Program-made: the position numbers and the translations under genes
Assembly (NCBI RefSeq): GCF_001422445.1
Contig: NZ_LMNA01000026.1
Span: 186,001-250,000 of the forward strand
Length of the DNA stretch: 64,000 nucleotides
Direction: 5' to 3'
Origin: Pseudorhodoferax sp. Leaf274
GTDB taxonomy: Bacteria > Pseudomonadota > Gammaproteobacteria > Burkholderiales > Burkholderiaceae_C
Shown here: in pieces, positions 1 through 9,306 of the stretch
Layout of the letters: every line of letters begins with the position of its first letter
How positions within the stretch are numbered: the first letter of the stretch is position 1
Notes under the pieces: model-generated
Databases searched by the model: none
What the model saw: the letters and a program-made list of their open reading frames with translations, nothing else
What the model was told of the DNA's origin: nothing

Positions 1-2127
1 GTCCCACACGGCCGAGCTGGCGTTGTTGCCGCCGAACACCAGGCCCGCATGGTTGCCGTAGGCCGCGGTCACGCCGGCCGAGGCTTGCGACTGCGGGACC
101 ACGGCGCTGCTGCCGGCCACCGCGATCGCGGCGGTGCCGTAGTTGAAGCTCGCCATGACCTGGTTGTTGGCGTCGAACAGCACCACCGCATCGCCCGATG
201 CGCCCAGGCCCGGGCCGTCCGAGGCGACGATGAGCGGCGAGGCCGGCAGGCCCCACGCGGCCAGGAAGGCGGCCGTGTCGGTGCCGATCGCGACGACCAG
301 CCGGCCCTGGGCCGGGATCGTGACGGTGGGGATCGGCGCACCCTCGGTGACGCTGGCGGAGTTGTCGTCCCACTTCCAGCCGGACAACGTGGCCGGGCTG
401 CTGCCGTGGTTGAAGACCTCGAAGAAGTCGACACCGCCGGTGGCGTTGGAATTGACCTCCGAGATCAGCAGCGTGGGCGGCGGCGTGGCGGCCGTGCCCT
501 CGGTGCCGAAGCCCAGGGATGTGCTGTCGGCGATGCCTTCGAAGGCGTTGCCCGCGGCATCCTGCACCGCCGTGGCGGACACCTGTACCGAGTAGGCGGT
601 GCCGGCCTGCAGGTCGGTCGCCGGGTTCAGCGTGACGGTGCTGCCGCTGAAGCGCACCTGCGTGGTGTCGCCGGCCGGGATGGTGCGCACATCGCTGCTG
701 CCGTTGGTGATGGTGAAGCTGCCCGCGCCGGCACGCACGGCTTCGCTGAACTCCAGCACGATGTCGGCGCCCAGCAGCACGCCGCTGGCATTGGCTGCAG
801 GCAGGGACGCCTGCAGCACCGGCGCGGTGGTGTCGGCCACGCTGGTGAAAGCCAGCGTCTGGTCGCTGCCCACAGCCTGGGTGGGCACGCCCGCGCTGTC
901 CTTGAACACGCCGGCGGCGTACTGGACGCTGTAGCGGGTGCTGGGCGACAGGTCGGCCGCCAGGTCGATCCTGACGGTGTTGCCCTCGATGCTGACCTGG
1001 GTGGCGTCGGTGACCGCGATGGTGCGGGTCTCGCCGTTGCTGCCCACCACCGTGATGTTGCCGGTGCCGGCGGCCACGCTGTCGGTGAAGCTCAGGTACA
1101 GGTTGCTCGACAGGCCCACCTGCGCGGCCGAACGCGTCGGCGTGTAAACCCACAGCTGCGGCCGCGAGGGGCTGCCGCCGCCGGTCTCGTTGGTCACGTA
1201 CAGGTTGAGCTGCCTGTCGAGCGTGAGGCCCTCGTGGCCCAGGTTGGGCGCGTTCGGCAGGTCCAGCCGGCTGTAGATCCTGCCGGCGCGGTCGACCTTC
1301 AGGATGCGGCCGTCTTCCTGGCCCAGCACCAGCAGGTGGGCGTGGTCCGGCACGCTGGCGGCCACGCTGTTGGACAGCGCATGCACGTCGGCGATGTCGG
1401 CCAGCCGCATCAGGCTCGGGTCGAACAGGTTGACCGAGCTGGCGGTGGTGGGCGATCCGGTGGTGGCCGACCCGTTGGAGGCGGTGCCGGCCGTGAAATC
1501 GATGGTGGTCTGGAACACCGCCTGCTCCGTCATTTCCTTGACGAAGATGTAGCCGCCGGTCATCGGGTCGCGCGTGACGCCTTCCAGGCCGATGTTGCCC
1601 ACGGTGGCGCCGAGCTTGACGGTGCGCACGCTGCCCGCATCGAGCACGGTGCCGGCCGTGTAGGCCACGAGCGAGGCGGTGCGCTCGCGCTCGTTGGCCA
1701 CCACGAAGCTGTTGCCGCCGGCCCAGGCCAGCCCCTCCGGATCGGCGAACAGGCCCGGTGGCAGGTCCATGGTGTCGATCACCGCGCCGGCCTTGGACAG
1801 CTGCGTGATGTAGGTGCCTTCGTCGCCGATGATGAACAGGCTGTCGGTGGTCTCGTTGTAGGTGACGGCCGAGACCTCCATGGCGATTTGGTTCGCGCCG
1901 GCCGCCGCATTCACGGGCAGCGTGACACGCCGCGCGAGCGTGTAGTTGGCCAGGTCCAGGCTCTGCTTGGGCGAGACGAAGGCCAGCGTCGGCGCGCCGA
2001 GCGCGGCAGGTTCGCCATCGCCACCGCCGCAGGCGGCGAGCGCCAGGGCGGCGCCGAGGACCAGTGCGCCCAGCCCGAGGCGTCGGAAGGGCGGGCGGGA
2101 AGCGGGATCGGGATGTGGGTGTGCCAT
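1..2127 (-). CDS. Phytase-like/Ig-like/lamin-tail multidomain lipoprotein (3' end outside window)
   Basis: Read on the minus strand from ATG 2127 the frame stays open for 709 codons and leaves the window. Residues 1-33 are a lipoprotein signal: hydrophobic stretch then LALAAC with the lipidated Cys at about 33. Residues ~55-320 look like the YncE/SdiA-regulated 'esterase-like phytase' propeller domain (motifs VTYNETTDSLFIIGDEG, GNIGLEGVTRDP, NLGHEGLTLD). Two SbsA/Big_5-type Ig-like domains follow (~326-425 and ~428-545, each with an 'xxFSEAV/xxFTDSV' strand), then a lamin-tail domain from ~550 (LLISEVNSNATGG, FFEVFNHG, LSGWKWDDN). It is probably a surface or periplasmic lipoprotein. Phosphatase activity is family knowledge for the first domain only and is not shown here. 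No strong ribosome site is visible. A weak Pho-box-like sequence lies ~45 bp upstream. Confidence 0.8.
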   Translation of the reverse strand, partial: MAHPHPDPASRPPFRRLGLGALVLGAALALAACGGGDGEPAALGAPTLAFVSPKQSLDLANYTLARRVTLPVNAAAGANQIAMEVSAVTYNETTDSLFIIGDEGTYITQLSKAGAVIDTMDLPPGLFADPEGLAWAGGNSFVVANERERTASLVAYTAGTVLDAGSVRTVKLGATVGNIGLEGVTRDPMTGGYIFVKEMTEQAVFQTTIDFTAGTASNGSATTGSPTTASSVNLFDPSLMRLADIADVHALSNSVAASVPDHAHLLVLGQEDGRILKVDRAGRIYSRLDLPNAPNLGHEGLTLDRQLNLYVTNETGGGSPSRPQLWVYTPTRSAAQVGLSSNLYLSFTDSVAAGTGNITVVGSNGETRTIAVTDATQVSIEGNTVRIDLAADLSPSTRYSVQYAAGVFKDSAGVPTQAVGSDQTLAFTSVADTTAPVLQASLPAANASGVLLGADIVLEFSEAVRAGAGSFTITNGSSDVRTIPAGDTTQVRFSGSTVTLNPATDLQAGTAYSVQVSATAVQDAAGNAFEGIADSTSLGFGTEGTAATPPPTLLISEVNSNATGGVDFFEVFNHGSSPATLSGWKWDDNSASVTEGAPIPTVTIPAQGRLVVAIGTDTAAFLAAWGLPASPLIVASDGPGLGASGDAVVLFDANNQVMASFNYGTAAIAVAGSSAVVPQSQASAGVTAAYGNHAGLVFGGNNASSAVWD

Positions 2128-2170
2128 GGCAGAGGGGTGGTGAAGCAGCCGCGCAGGCTATGGCTGCAAA

Positions 2171-2187
2171 AAGTCATGGACATGACA
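2171..2187 (-). promoter_or_regulatory. Weak Pho-box-like repeat upstream of the phytase-like lipoprotein
   Basis: Read on the minus strand the site is TGTCATGTCCATGACTT. The first half matches the PhoB half-site core TGTCAT; the second half (TGACTT) matches poorly. It lies 44-60 bp upstream of the ATG at 2127. The same bases also form the inverted repeat GTCATG-GA-CATGAC (2173-2186), so it may instead be an unrelated palindromic operator. Confidence 0.25.
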
Positions 2188-2238
2188 CATGACCGTCCCC
2201 CTCTGGCGCGGCAGCGCCGCGCAAGCGCACACCCCTTG

Positions 2239-2697
2239 TCAGCCGTAAGGGCTTTCGAAGCCCAGCCCCTGCAGGATCTCGGTCTCGCGCGCCTCCATCT
2301 CCTCGGCGTCTTGCTCGCCGGTCTCGTGGTCCCAGCCCTGGGCGTGCAGCGTGCCGTGCACGAGCAGGTGCGCGTAGTGGGCCTGCAGCGTCTTGCCGTT
2401 CTCGCGCGCCTCCTTCGCCACCACGGGCGCGCACAGCACGAGGTCGGCCGTGACGACGGGCTCCTGCGTGTAGTCGAAGGTCAGCACGTTGGTGGCGTAG
2501 TCGCGCTGGCGGTAGTCGCGGTTGAGCGCCTGGCCTTCCTCTGCGCCGACGATGCGCACGGCGATCTCGGCGTCCAGGTCCAGCGCGTGGCGGATCCAGC
2601 GCTGGACCTTGTGGCGCGGCAGCGCGGCGCGGTGCTCGGCCACGCCGTCGAAGGCGGCGAACTGCAGGGACAGCTGCAGGCCGTGCAAACGGCTCAC
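2239..2697 (-). CDS. ybeY: Endoribonuclease / rRNA maturation factor YbeY
   Basis: 152 residues, the normal size for YbeY, a zinc-dependent single-strand endoribonuclease involved in 16S rRNA 3'-end maturation and ribosome quality control. The family signature is intact near residues 113-124: [11 protein letters not shown], the three-histidine metal site. Upstream, [12 protein letters not shown] matches the conserved N-terminal core. The GTG start at 2697 overlaps the phoH stop as GTGA, so the pair is translationally coupled in the usual ybeZ-ybeY order. No corC/lnt follows here; the next gene downstream is the unrelated lipoprotein. Confidence 0.95.
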   Translation of the reverse strand: MSRLHGLQLSLQFAAFDGVAEHRAALPRHKVQRWIRHALDLDAEIAVRIVGAEEGQALNRDYRQRDYATNVLTFDYTQEPVVTADLVLCAPVVAKEARENGKTLQAHYAHLLVHGTLHAQGWDHETGEQDAEEMEARETEILQGLGFESPYG

Positions 2698-3692
2698 CGC
2701 GCACCCCGGCGCGCGCGCACCACCTGCTCGGCCGCATCGCGGCCGGTGTCGTCGGCATCGCCGCCACGGCCGCGCGCGTCGTAGGCATCGACGATGCGCG
2801 CCACCAGCGGGTGGCGCACCACGTCGGCGCTGGTCAGCCGCGTGATGGCGATGCCCTTGACGCGCTTCAGGACGCGCTCGGCGTCGATCAGGCCGGACAG
2901 CTGCTGCTTGGGCAGGTCGATCTGGCTCACGTCGCCCGTCACCACGGCCTTGGCGCCGAAGCCGATGCGCGTGAGGAACATCTTCATCTGCTCGGGCGTG
3001 GTGTTCTGCGCCTCGTCCAGGATCACGAAGGCGTTGTTCAGCGTGCGCCCGCGCATGAAGGCCAGCGGCGCGATCTCCAGCGCGTTGCGCTCGAAGCACT
3101 TGGCCACGCGCTCGGCGCCCATGAGGTCGTACAGCGCGTCGTACAGCGGGCGCAGGTAGGGGTCGATCTTCTGCGCCAGGTCGCCCGGCAGAAAGCCCAG
3201 GCGCTCGCCGGCCTCCACGGCCGGGCGCGTCAGCACGATGCGCTGCACGGCCGAGCGCTCCAGCGCATCCACGGCGCAGGCCACGGCCAGGTAGGTCTTG
3301 CCGGTGCCGGCCGGGCCGATGCCGAAGGTGATGTCGTGGTGGGCGATGTTGTCCAGGTACATGGCCTGGTTGGCTGTGCGGGCCTTGAGGTCGGCGCGGC
3401 GCGTGAGCAGCGGCGGCCCGTCCTCGCCGGTGCCGTTGGCGCCGTCGCCGGCCAGCATCAGCTGCACCGTGTCGGTGGCGATGGGCCGCGCGGCGATCTC
3501 GTACATGGCCTGCAGCACCTCGAGTGCCTGCTGGGCCTTGGCCTTGGGACCGTCGATCTTGAACTGTTCGTGGCGGTGCGCGATCTTGACCGCGAGCGCC
3601 GTCTCGATCTGGCGCAGGTGCGCGTCCATCGGGCCGCACACGTGGTCCAGCCGGGTGTTGTTGGGGGGCGTGAAGTTGTGGCGGACGATCAT
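2694..3692 (-). CDS. phoH: PhoH family ATPase (YbeZ)
   Basis: 332 residues from ATG 3692. An N-terminal KH-like region (to ~100) precedes a PhoH P-loop domain: Walker A GPAGTGKT at ~125-132, Walker B VILDEAQN at ~220-227, and the PhoH-typical blocks [18 protein letters not shown] and [11 protein letters not shown]. PhoH/YbeZ proteins are ATPases, probably RNA-associated, that work with YbeY in RNA processing. The coupled ybeY gene downstream supports this. The start is the first ATG after the divergent ruvA; only 33 bp separate the two genes, so their promoters must overlap. Confidence 0.95.
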   Translation of the reverse strand: MIVRHNFTPPNNTRLDHVCGPMDAHLRQIETALAVKIAHRHEQFKIDGPKAKAQQALEVLQAMYEIAARPIATDTVQLMLAGDGANGTGEDGPPLLTRRADLKARTANQAMYLDNIAHHDITFGIGPAGTGKTYLAVACAVDALERSAVQRIVLTRPAVEAGERLGFLPGDLAQKIDPYLRPLYDALYDLMGAERVAKCFERNALEIAPLAFMRGRTLNNAFVILDEAQNTTPEQMKMFLTRIGFGAKAVVTGDVSQIDLPKQQLSGLIDAERVLKRVKGIAITRLTSADVVRHPLVARIVDAYDARGRGGDADDTGRDAAEQVVRARRGAR

Positions 3693-3725
3693 GGTGCGCG
3701 ATTGTCGCCGGGTACCATCCCGCGC

Positions 3726-4301
3726 ATGATCGGACGACTGCAAGGCCTGCTGGCCGAGAAGAACCCGCCCCAGGTGCTGGTGGACTGCCACGGCGTGGGC
3801 TACGAGGTCGACGTGCCCATGAGCACCTTCTACAACCTGCCCGCACTGGGCGAACGCGTGACGCTGCTCACGCACTTCATCGTGCGCGAGGACGCCCAGC
3901 TGCTCTACGGATTCGGCACCGCGGCCGAGCGCAACACCTTCCGCCAGCTCATCAAGATCAGCGGCGTGGGCCCGCGCACGGCACTGGGCGTGCTGTCGGG
4001 CCTGGGCGTGTCCGACCTGGCGCAGGCCGTGACGCTGCAGGAAAGCGGCCGGCTGATCAAGGTGCCGGGCATCGGCAAGAAGATCGCCGAGCGGCTGCTG
4101 CTGGAACTCAAGGGCAAGCTCGGCGCCGACATCGGCCCGCACCAGGGCGCCACGACCGACCACCAGGCCGACATCCTGCAGGCGCTGCTGGCGCTGGGCT
4201 ACAGCGACAAGGAAGCCGCCGCCGCGTTGAAGGCGCTGCCCAAGGACGTGGGCGTCAGCGAGGGCATCAAGCTGGCGCTGAAGGCGCTGAACAAGGCCTG
4301 A
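3726..4301 (+). CDS. ruvA: Holliday junction branch migration protein RuvA
   Basis: 191 residues, standard RuvA length. N-terminal OB fold ([25 protein letters not shown]), central helix-hairpin-helix pair ([16 protein letters not shown] and [18 protein letters not shown]) and a C-terminal RuvB-contacting domain ([17 protein letters not shown]). RuvA tetramers bind Holliday junctions and load RuvB. Here ruvA and ruvB (6530) are on the same strand but separated by the soxYZ and carbonic-anhydrase-like genes on the other strand, so they are not co-transcribed. No ruvC is in the window. Confidence 0.97.
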   Translation: MIGRLQGLLAEKNPPQVLVDCHGVGYEVDVPMSTFYNLPALGERVTLLTHFIVREDAQLLYGFGTAAERNTFRQLIKISGVGPRTALGVLSGLGVSDLAQAVTLQESGRLIKVPGIGKKIAERLLLELKGKLGADIGPHQGATTDHQADILQALLALGYSDKEAAAALKALPKDVGVSEGIKLALKALNKA

Positions 4302-4352
4302 CAGGCCCTGCTCCGGACACCCTGCCCATGCCGGCCGGAACGGCAGAGACCG

Positions 4353-4664
4353 TCAGGCGACGGTGGTCTCGTCGGTCCGCGTGCCGCCGCGGTTGTCCGT
4401 CCAGGTCACGCTGATCTTGTCGCCGGCCCTGGCGCCCCTGAGCGTGAAGCGCAGCAACGGGTTCTTCGACACGCCCGGCCCCCACTGGGCGCGCAGCACG
4501 GGCCTGCCGTTGAGCGAGGCCGCCACGTCGGTGATGTGCCATGCGGCGATGGGCTTGCCGGCGGCGTCCTTGCGCTGGCCGCTTTCCATCTCGTGGGCCA
4601 TGAGCACCCGCACGATGGTGTTCGCTCCGCTGGACTGGGTCCGGATGCGCATCGGTTCGGCCAT
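4353..4664 (-). CDS. soxZ: Sulfur-carrier subunit SoxZ
   Basis: 103 residues, an immunoglobulin-like SoxZ with typical segments (MAEPMRIRTQ, VLMAHEMESGQRKD, HITDVAASLNG, FTLRGARAGDKISVTWTDNRG). SoxZ pairs with SoxY to carry sulfur intermediates in periplasmic thiosulfate oxidation. It has no signal peptide of its own, as expected, since it is exported with SoxY. It starts 41 bp after the soxY stop. No soxA, soxX, soxB or soxCD is present in the window. Confidence 0.93.
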   Translation of the reverse strand: MAEPMRIRTQSSGANTIVRVLMAHEMESGQRKDAAGKPIAAWHITDVAASLNGRPVLRAQWGPGVSKNPLLRFTLRGARAGDKISVTWTDNRGGTRTDETTVA

Positions 4665-4705
4665 GTCGGTCTTCTCCGGTTGTCGTCGGTGGATGCCGTG
4701 GCCGC

Positions 4706-5161
4706 TCAGGCGCCGCAGCCGCCCAGGGTGACCCGGACTTCCTTGCGGGCGAAGAACGCCTTGCCGTCGCGCGCGATGGCCACGGCATAGACGTCCGAGC
4801 TCTGGCTCATCTTCGCGTTGATGGAGAAGTTCGATTCCAGCGACTCGTCGAGCTCGAACATCGCCACCAGCACGTTGGGATTGCGCTCGACCAGCAACAG
4901 CAGTTGCCGCGCGTCGGGCAGCGTGGTGCCCAGCGTCATCTGCACGACGGCCCCGTTCTCGGCGATCTCGGGCACGGTCAGCACCACGTCCCGGCTCTCG
5001 GCGGGCGCGCCGCCGCCGAAGGCCTTGGCGGCATCGGCGATGCTCCTGGCATCGAAGGCGGCCTTGTTGAAGGCCAGGGCCTCGCGCGGCAGCCAGCCGG
5101 CGGCGGCCAGCAGGCCGGCCACGGCCAGGCCGTGGTGCAGGGTGTCGCGTCGGGTCGGCAT
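4706..5161 (-). CDS. soxY: Sulfur-carrier subunit SoxY
   Basis: 151 residues. The N-terminus carries a Tat-type signal (TRRDTLHHGL followed by a hydrophobic stretch ending near ALA at ~30), matching SoxY export as a folded SoxYZ heterodimer. The C-terminus is GGCGA: the sulfur-carrying Cys is at 149, on the family's swinging arm. The usual ending is GGCGG, so the last residue is changed. SoxYZ normally acts with SoxAX, SoxB and SoxCD. Here only the carrier pair is seen, so it may serve a sox set encoded elsewhere or another sulfur-transfer role. Confidence 0.93.
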   Translation of the reverse strand: MPTRRDTLHHGLAVAGLLAAAGWLPREALAFNKAAFDARSIADAAKAFGGGAPAESRDVVLTVPEIAENGAVVQMTLGTTLPDARQLLLLVERNPNVLVAMFELDESLESNFSINAKMSQSSDVYAVAIARDGKAFFARKEVRVTLGGCGA

Positions 5162-5253
5162 GTCGGTGGCGGCGGGCGGGAATCGAAAAGGGACCGTACT
5201 CTAAGGCAAAGCCGAGCAGCCCCGGCGGGCCGGGGCCGGCCTGCGGCCGCGGC

Positions 5254-6391
5254 CTATTGCGCGTCGCGCACGATGCGCCCGTTGAGCGCCTGCACCGGCC
5301 GCGCGTTGGCCGGGAACATCTGCGCGAACAGCCGCAACTGCTCGGCGCTCAACGTCACGGGCTGCTTGAGCACCATCCACAGCACGCCCTCGGTGCAGGG
5401 CGGCTGCGTCAGCGAGCCGAAGAACTGGTAGTAGCGCTGGTCCTTGGGCAGCAGGGTGGACAGGTCGATCCAGTCCAGCGGCATGCGCACCATGTCGCCG
5501 GCGTCCAGCGGGATGTAGGTCCAGACCCGCTCGATGAAGGCGTTCTCCTCGCCCGGCTGCAGCAGCACGGCCACGATAGCGGTCTGGCCCTGGGCATTGC
5601 GGTGCACCAGGTGCACGCCCATGGCGAAGCCGCTGTGGTTGATCACCTCGCCGGCCGGGTGCTGGAAGTCGAACGACTCCAGCCGCCAGCTGCTGCCGCG
5701 CACCTGCAGCAGGTTCTCGCCCTGCACCTGGACGCGGATGGTGCGGCCGTCGTGCACCACGGTGCCGGTGCTGGGCCGGTAGTCGAAGCCCAGCGCCTCG
5801 TTCGGACCCTGCAGCGCGGCCGATTCCTCGATGTGGATGGGCGACTGGCGCTGGCCGCTGCCGCACAGCTGGTACTCGGGCTGCAGGCGGCCCCAGGCCT
5901 GCGGACCGCCGGAGCCGCTGTACGACCAGGGTGGCGGCGGCCCGGGCGGCGGCCGGCGGCGTGGCGCTGGCGGCAGCGCGTGCCGCCGGCGTGGCGGCCG
6001 GGACGGTGCGCAGCGGCGGCACCTCGTCCTGGGCCACGGGCTGGGCCTTGCCCGCAGGCGCGGAGGCCGAGGCCCTCGGCGCGGTCGGCGCAGAGGGGGG
6101 CGTGGGGGTCACGCGCAGGGCGCCGCCCTGCCCCACGTTCACGGTGAGGCTGGGCGTCGGCGTCGCGGGCGGCGGCGCGCCCTTGCCGGGCCGGGTGGCC
6201 GATGCGGCCGATGCCGCAGGATTGGCGCGCTGCCCGTTGGCCCGCTCGATCGCCTCGCGCAGCTGCTGCGACATGCGTTCGTTGCCGGACGGCGCCTGCT
6301 GCGCGTGCGCCGCCATGCCCACGGCCGCCAGCGCGCCGCACAACAGCAACGAGGCAAGGGACGAACGGTGGAACGGCAGGGCGATGGGCAT
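5254..6391 (-). pseudogene. Alpha-carbonic-anhydrase-like protein, frameshifted, zinc site degenerate
   Basis: Two frames must be joined. The first (ATG 6391) encodes a signal peptide (ends AAHAQ near residue 30) and a Pro/Ala-rich stretch. Near 5935-5945, in a run of GCC repeats, the alpha-CA domain continues in another frame (PPWSYSGSGGPQAWG, RQSPIHIEES, ending VRDAQ at 5254). The shift equals one extra base or two missing bases. It is either a real frameshift or a sequencing error in GC-rich DNA. The usual FHFH zinc motif reads FDFQHP, so two of three zinc histidines are Asp and Gln; only the third (VHLVH) remains. The SLTxPPCTEGV block is kept. Even repaired, the protein would probably not hydrate CO2 and may be a binding or structural relative. 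Confidence 0.75.
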
Positions 6392-6529
6392 AGGCGGCGG
6401 TGGCACACCGGCCACCCGCTTCTCTATCGGCGCGGATGGCTGCGACTTGAGCGCGCCAATGTGCAAATGGCGCCTACAGGCCGGCCGGGTGCCGGGCTAT
6501 AGTGGCCTTTTTCGCCCTGCGCCTTCCCT

Positions 6530-7585
6530 GTGTCCATCCAGACTGACAACTTCGCCATGCCGCCGGAGCGCCGCGTGGTGTCGGCCGCGCCCGCCTCGCC
6601 CAACGAGGAGGCGATCGAGCGCGCGCTGCGCCCCAAGCTGCTGGACGAATACGTGGGCCAGGCCAAGGCGCGCGAGCAGCTGGAGATCTTCATCGGCGCG
6701 GCCAAGAAGCGCGCCGAAGCGCTGGACCACGTGCTGCTGTTCGGCCCGCCCGGCCTGGGCAAGACCACGCTGTCGCACATCATTGCGCAGGAGCTGGGCG
6801 TGAACATGCGCCAGACCAGCGGCCCGGTGCTCGAAAAACCCAAGGACCTGGCGGCGCTGCTGACCAACCTCGAGCGCAACGACGTGCTGTTCATCGACGA
6901 GATCCACCGGCTGAGCCCGCTGGTCGAGGAAATCCTCTACCCGGCGCTGGAGGACTACCAGATCGACATCATGATCGGCGAGGGCCCGGCCGCGCGCAGC
7001 ATCAAGCTCGACCTGCAGCCCTTCACGCTGGTGGGCGCCACCACGCGCGCGGGCATGCTAACCAACCCGCTGCGCGACCGCTTCGGCATCGTCGCGCGGC
7101 TGGAGTTCTACACGGCCGAGGAGCTGTCGCGCATCGTCACGCGCAGCGCCGGGCTGCTGCATGTGCCGATCGAGCCGCAGGGCGGCATGGAGATCGCCAC
7201 GCGCTCGCGCGGCACGCCACGCATCGCCAACCGGCTGCTGCGCCGCGTGCGCGACTACGCCGAGGTGAAGGGCAACGGCACCATCACGCAGGACATCGCC
7301 AACCGCGCGCTGGCGCTGCTCGATGTGGACCCGCAGGGCTTCGACGTGATGGACCGCAAGCTGCTGGAGGCCGTGATCCACCGCTTCGACGGCGGCCCCG
7401 TGGGGCTGGACAACATCGCCGCCAGCATCGGCGAGGAAGCCGGCACCATCGAGGACGTGATCGAGCCCTACCTGATCCAGCAGGGCTTTTTGCAGCGCAC
7501 GCCGCGCGGGCGCATCGCCACGCAGGCCGCGTTCCGCCACCTCGGCGTGACACCGCCGCAGGCCGCGCCCGACCTCTTCGCCTGA
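6530..7585 (+). CDS. ruvB: Holliday junction branch migration ATPase RuvB
   Basis: 351 residues from GTG 6530, full length for RuvB, the AAA+ motor that drives branch migration with RuvA. Walker [10 protein letters not shown] at ~72-80, Walker B LFIDEIHR at ~120, sensor [18 protein letters not shown], and the C-terminal winged helix ([26 protein letters not shown]). A TATAGT -10-like box at 6498-6503 lies just upstream, with no good -35. The stop overlaps the start of the rhomboid gene (TGATG), so the two are probably co-translated. Confidence 0.97.
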   Translation: MSIQTDNFAMPPERRVVSAAPASPNEEAIERALRPKLLDEYVGQAKAREQLEIFIGAAKKRAEALDHVLLFGPPGLGKTTLSHIIAQELGVNMRQTSGPVLEKPKDLAALLTNLERNDVLFIDEIHRLSPLVEEILYPALEDYQIDIMIGEGPAARSIKLDLQPFTLVGATTRAGMLTNPLRDRFGIVARLEFYTAEELSRIVTRSAGLLHVPIEPQGGMEIATRSRGTPRIANRLLRRVRDYAEVKGNGTITQDIANRALALLDVDPQGFDVMDRKLLEAVIHRFDGGPVGLDNIAASIGEEAGTIEDVIEPYLIQQGFLQRTPRGRIATQAAFRHLGVTPPQAAPDLFA

Positions 7586-9306
7586 TGCAGCAGGACGCGC
7601 CCGACACCGGGCTGTTCACGCCGCTCGAATTCGCGCCCACGCGCCGGCGCCAGATCCTGTTCGTGGCCGTGCTGCTGGCGCTGGCCGGGCCTGGCCTGGG
7701 CTGGGCTGCGGCGGCCCAGCTGCCCGGCATGGCGCTGGCCTGGCGCGTGCTGGTCGGCGCGGCCGTGCTGCTGCCCTGCCTGTGGCTGGCGCGCACGCTG
7801 TGGCGCCACGCCGCCAGCAGCGCACCGGTGCTGCGGCTGGACGGGCGCGGCATCTCGGGCAGCCTGCTGCAGCCGCCCGTGCCCTGGGACGTGCTGGAGG
7901 ACGCCCAGCTCGAGCGCGGCGGCATGCTGCGCCTGCAGCGCCGTGCCGACGCCCAGCACCCGGACGTGCCGCAGGGCTGGCTGCGCCGCAACCCGGCCCG
8001 CCCGCGCGTGAGCCTGCACCTGCTGAGCCCGCGCCAGCAGGACATCGCCTACGACGCCATCCACGCCCGGCTCGACGTGTTGCGCCTGCGGGCCGGCACG
8101 GGCGAGGCCGCCGGCCGGCGCGCCGCGCGCGACGAGGATGCGTTCGAGAGCCACCTGGACACCCTGGTGCCTACGCCCTGGGCGCTGTACGTGGTGGTGG
8201 CCGCCAACGTGCTGGCCTGGGCCATGAACTGGGCCGCCGGCATGAGCCCGACGAAGCCGCTGTCGCCCGAGCTGTTCGCCTGGGGCGCCAACGCCGCCTC
8301 GGCCGTGGTGCTGGACGGCCAGTGGTGGCGGCTGCTGACGGCCACCTTCCTGCATGGCGGCATGGTGCACCTGGTCTTCAACATGCTGGGCCTTTGGGAG
8401 GCCGGCAAGCAGCTGTGCCGCCTGCTGGGCAACGGCCAGTTCGCGCTGGTCTACGGTGCCAGCGCGCTGGCCGGCAGCGCCGCCAGCCTGCACTACGCGG
8501 CCCAGAACTCGATCTCGGTCGGCGCCTCGGGCGCGGTGTTCGGCGTGCTGGGCGCGCTGGTCACGGCCAGCTGGCACTACCGCCACCTGGTGCCGGCCAC
8601 CAACCTGCGCCGGCTGTGGACCGGGCTGGGCTTCTTCATCGGCTACTCGCTGCTGCACGGCTTCACGCAGGAAAACGTGGACAACGCCGCCCACGTCGGC
8701 GGCCTGGCCTGCGGCATGCTGCTGGGCCTGGTGCTGCTGGCGCCCATCGACCGGCAGGCAGCGGCGGCCCGGCGCCGCAAGCGCGCCGCCGCGATGGGCC
8801 TGCTGGCAGCCGCCGCAGTCGGCTACAGCGTGCTGGCCACGCCCGTGCCCCGGGTCTGGCACGCGCAGGTGTATGCCGCCCAGGCGCTGCTGCCCGACAT
8901 CGCGCGCCGCTTCGACCAGGGTTTCCGGCAGATGGCGCAGGACAGCCAGCGCCTGCAGCGCGGCGAGATCCGCCAACCGGTCTTCCTGCAGAACGCCGAG
9001 CAGACCATCGGCCCGGTCTGCAGCGCCATCACCGAGGAGCTGGTGCCGCTGCGCGTGCCGCGCTGGGAACAGGCCGGGCGCCTCGTCCACATGTACCTGC
9101 AGGTCTGCGCGATCACCATGCGCTCGCTGGCGCTGGAGCAGGCCATGCTGCGGCGCGACCCCGACCTGCCGGCCGACGCGCAGGCGCAGCTGGCGCAGCT
9201 GTCCGGGCAGATGCAGGCGACGATGCGCGAGCTGGCCGAGACCGTGCGGCGCGTGCCCGTCCCCCCCCAACGAGGCCCCGTGCGTGCACCCCCAGCGCAG
9301 CCCTGA
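7585..9306 (+). CDS. Rhomboid family intramembrane serine protease with N- and C-terminal extensions
   Basis: 573 residues, much longer than a minimal rhomboid. Residues ~25-70 hold two membrane segments and ~75-160 a soluble PH-like region. The rhomboid core spans ~205-395: WWRLLTATFLHGGMVHLVFNMLGLW (~250-270), catalytic serine in GASGAVFG at ~313-320, and catalytic histidine in HVGGLACG at ~370. After another membrane helix (~410-430) a ~140-residue helical tail follows with no family I recognise. Rhomboids cleave membrane substrates within the bilayer. The substrate is unknown here. It overlaps ruvB by one base and the following small gene by ~23 bp. Confidence 0.88.
   Translation: MQQDAPDTGLFTPLEFAPTRRRQILFVAVLLALAGPGLGWAAAAQLPGMALAWRVLVGAAVLLPCLWLARTLWRHAASSAPVLRLDGRGISGSLLQPPVPWDVLEDAQLERGGMLRLQRRADAQHPDVPQGWLRRNPARPRVSLHLLSPRQQDIAYDAIHARLDVLRLRAGTGEAAGRRAARDEDAFESHLDTLVPTPWALYVVVAANVLAWAMNWAAGMSPTKPLSPELFAWGANAASAVVLDGQWWRLLTATFLHGGMVHLVFNMLGLWEAGKQLCRLLGNGQFALVYGASALAGSAASLHYAAQNSISVGASGAVFGVLGALVTASWHYRHLVPATNLRRLWTGLGFFIGYSLLHGFTQENVDNAAHVGGLACGMLLGLVLLAPIDRQAAAARRRKRAAAMGLLAAAAVGYSVLATPVPRVWHAQVYAAQALLPDIARRFDQGFRQMAQDSQRLQRGEIRQPVFLQNAEQTIGPVCSAITEELVPLRVPRWEQAGRLVHMYLQVCAITMRSLALEQAMLRRDPDLPADAQAQLAQLSGQMQATMRELAETVRRVPVPPQRGPVRAPPAQP

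Noticed and set aside
49-2784. Long plus-strand open frame opposite the lipoprotein and ybeY genes
   Set aside because: Composition is Arg/Gly/His/Ala-rich with no domains; it mirrors a clear minus-strand coding region and arises from the high GC content.
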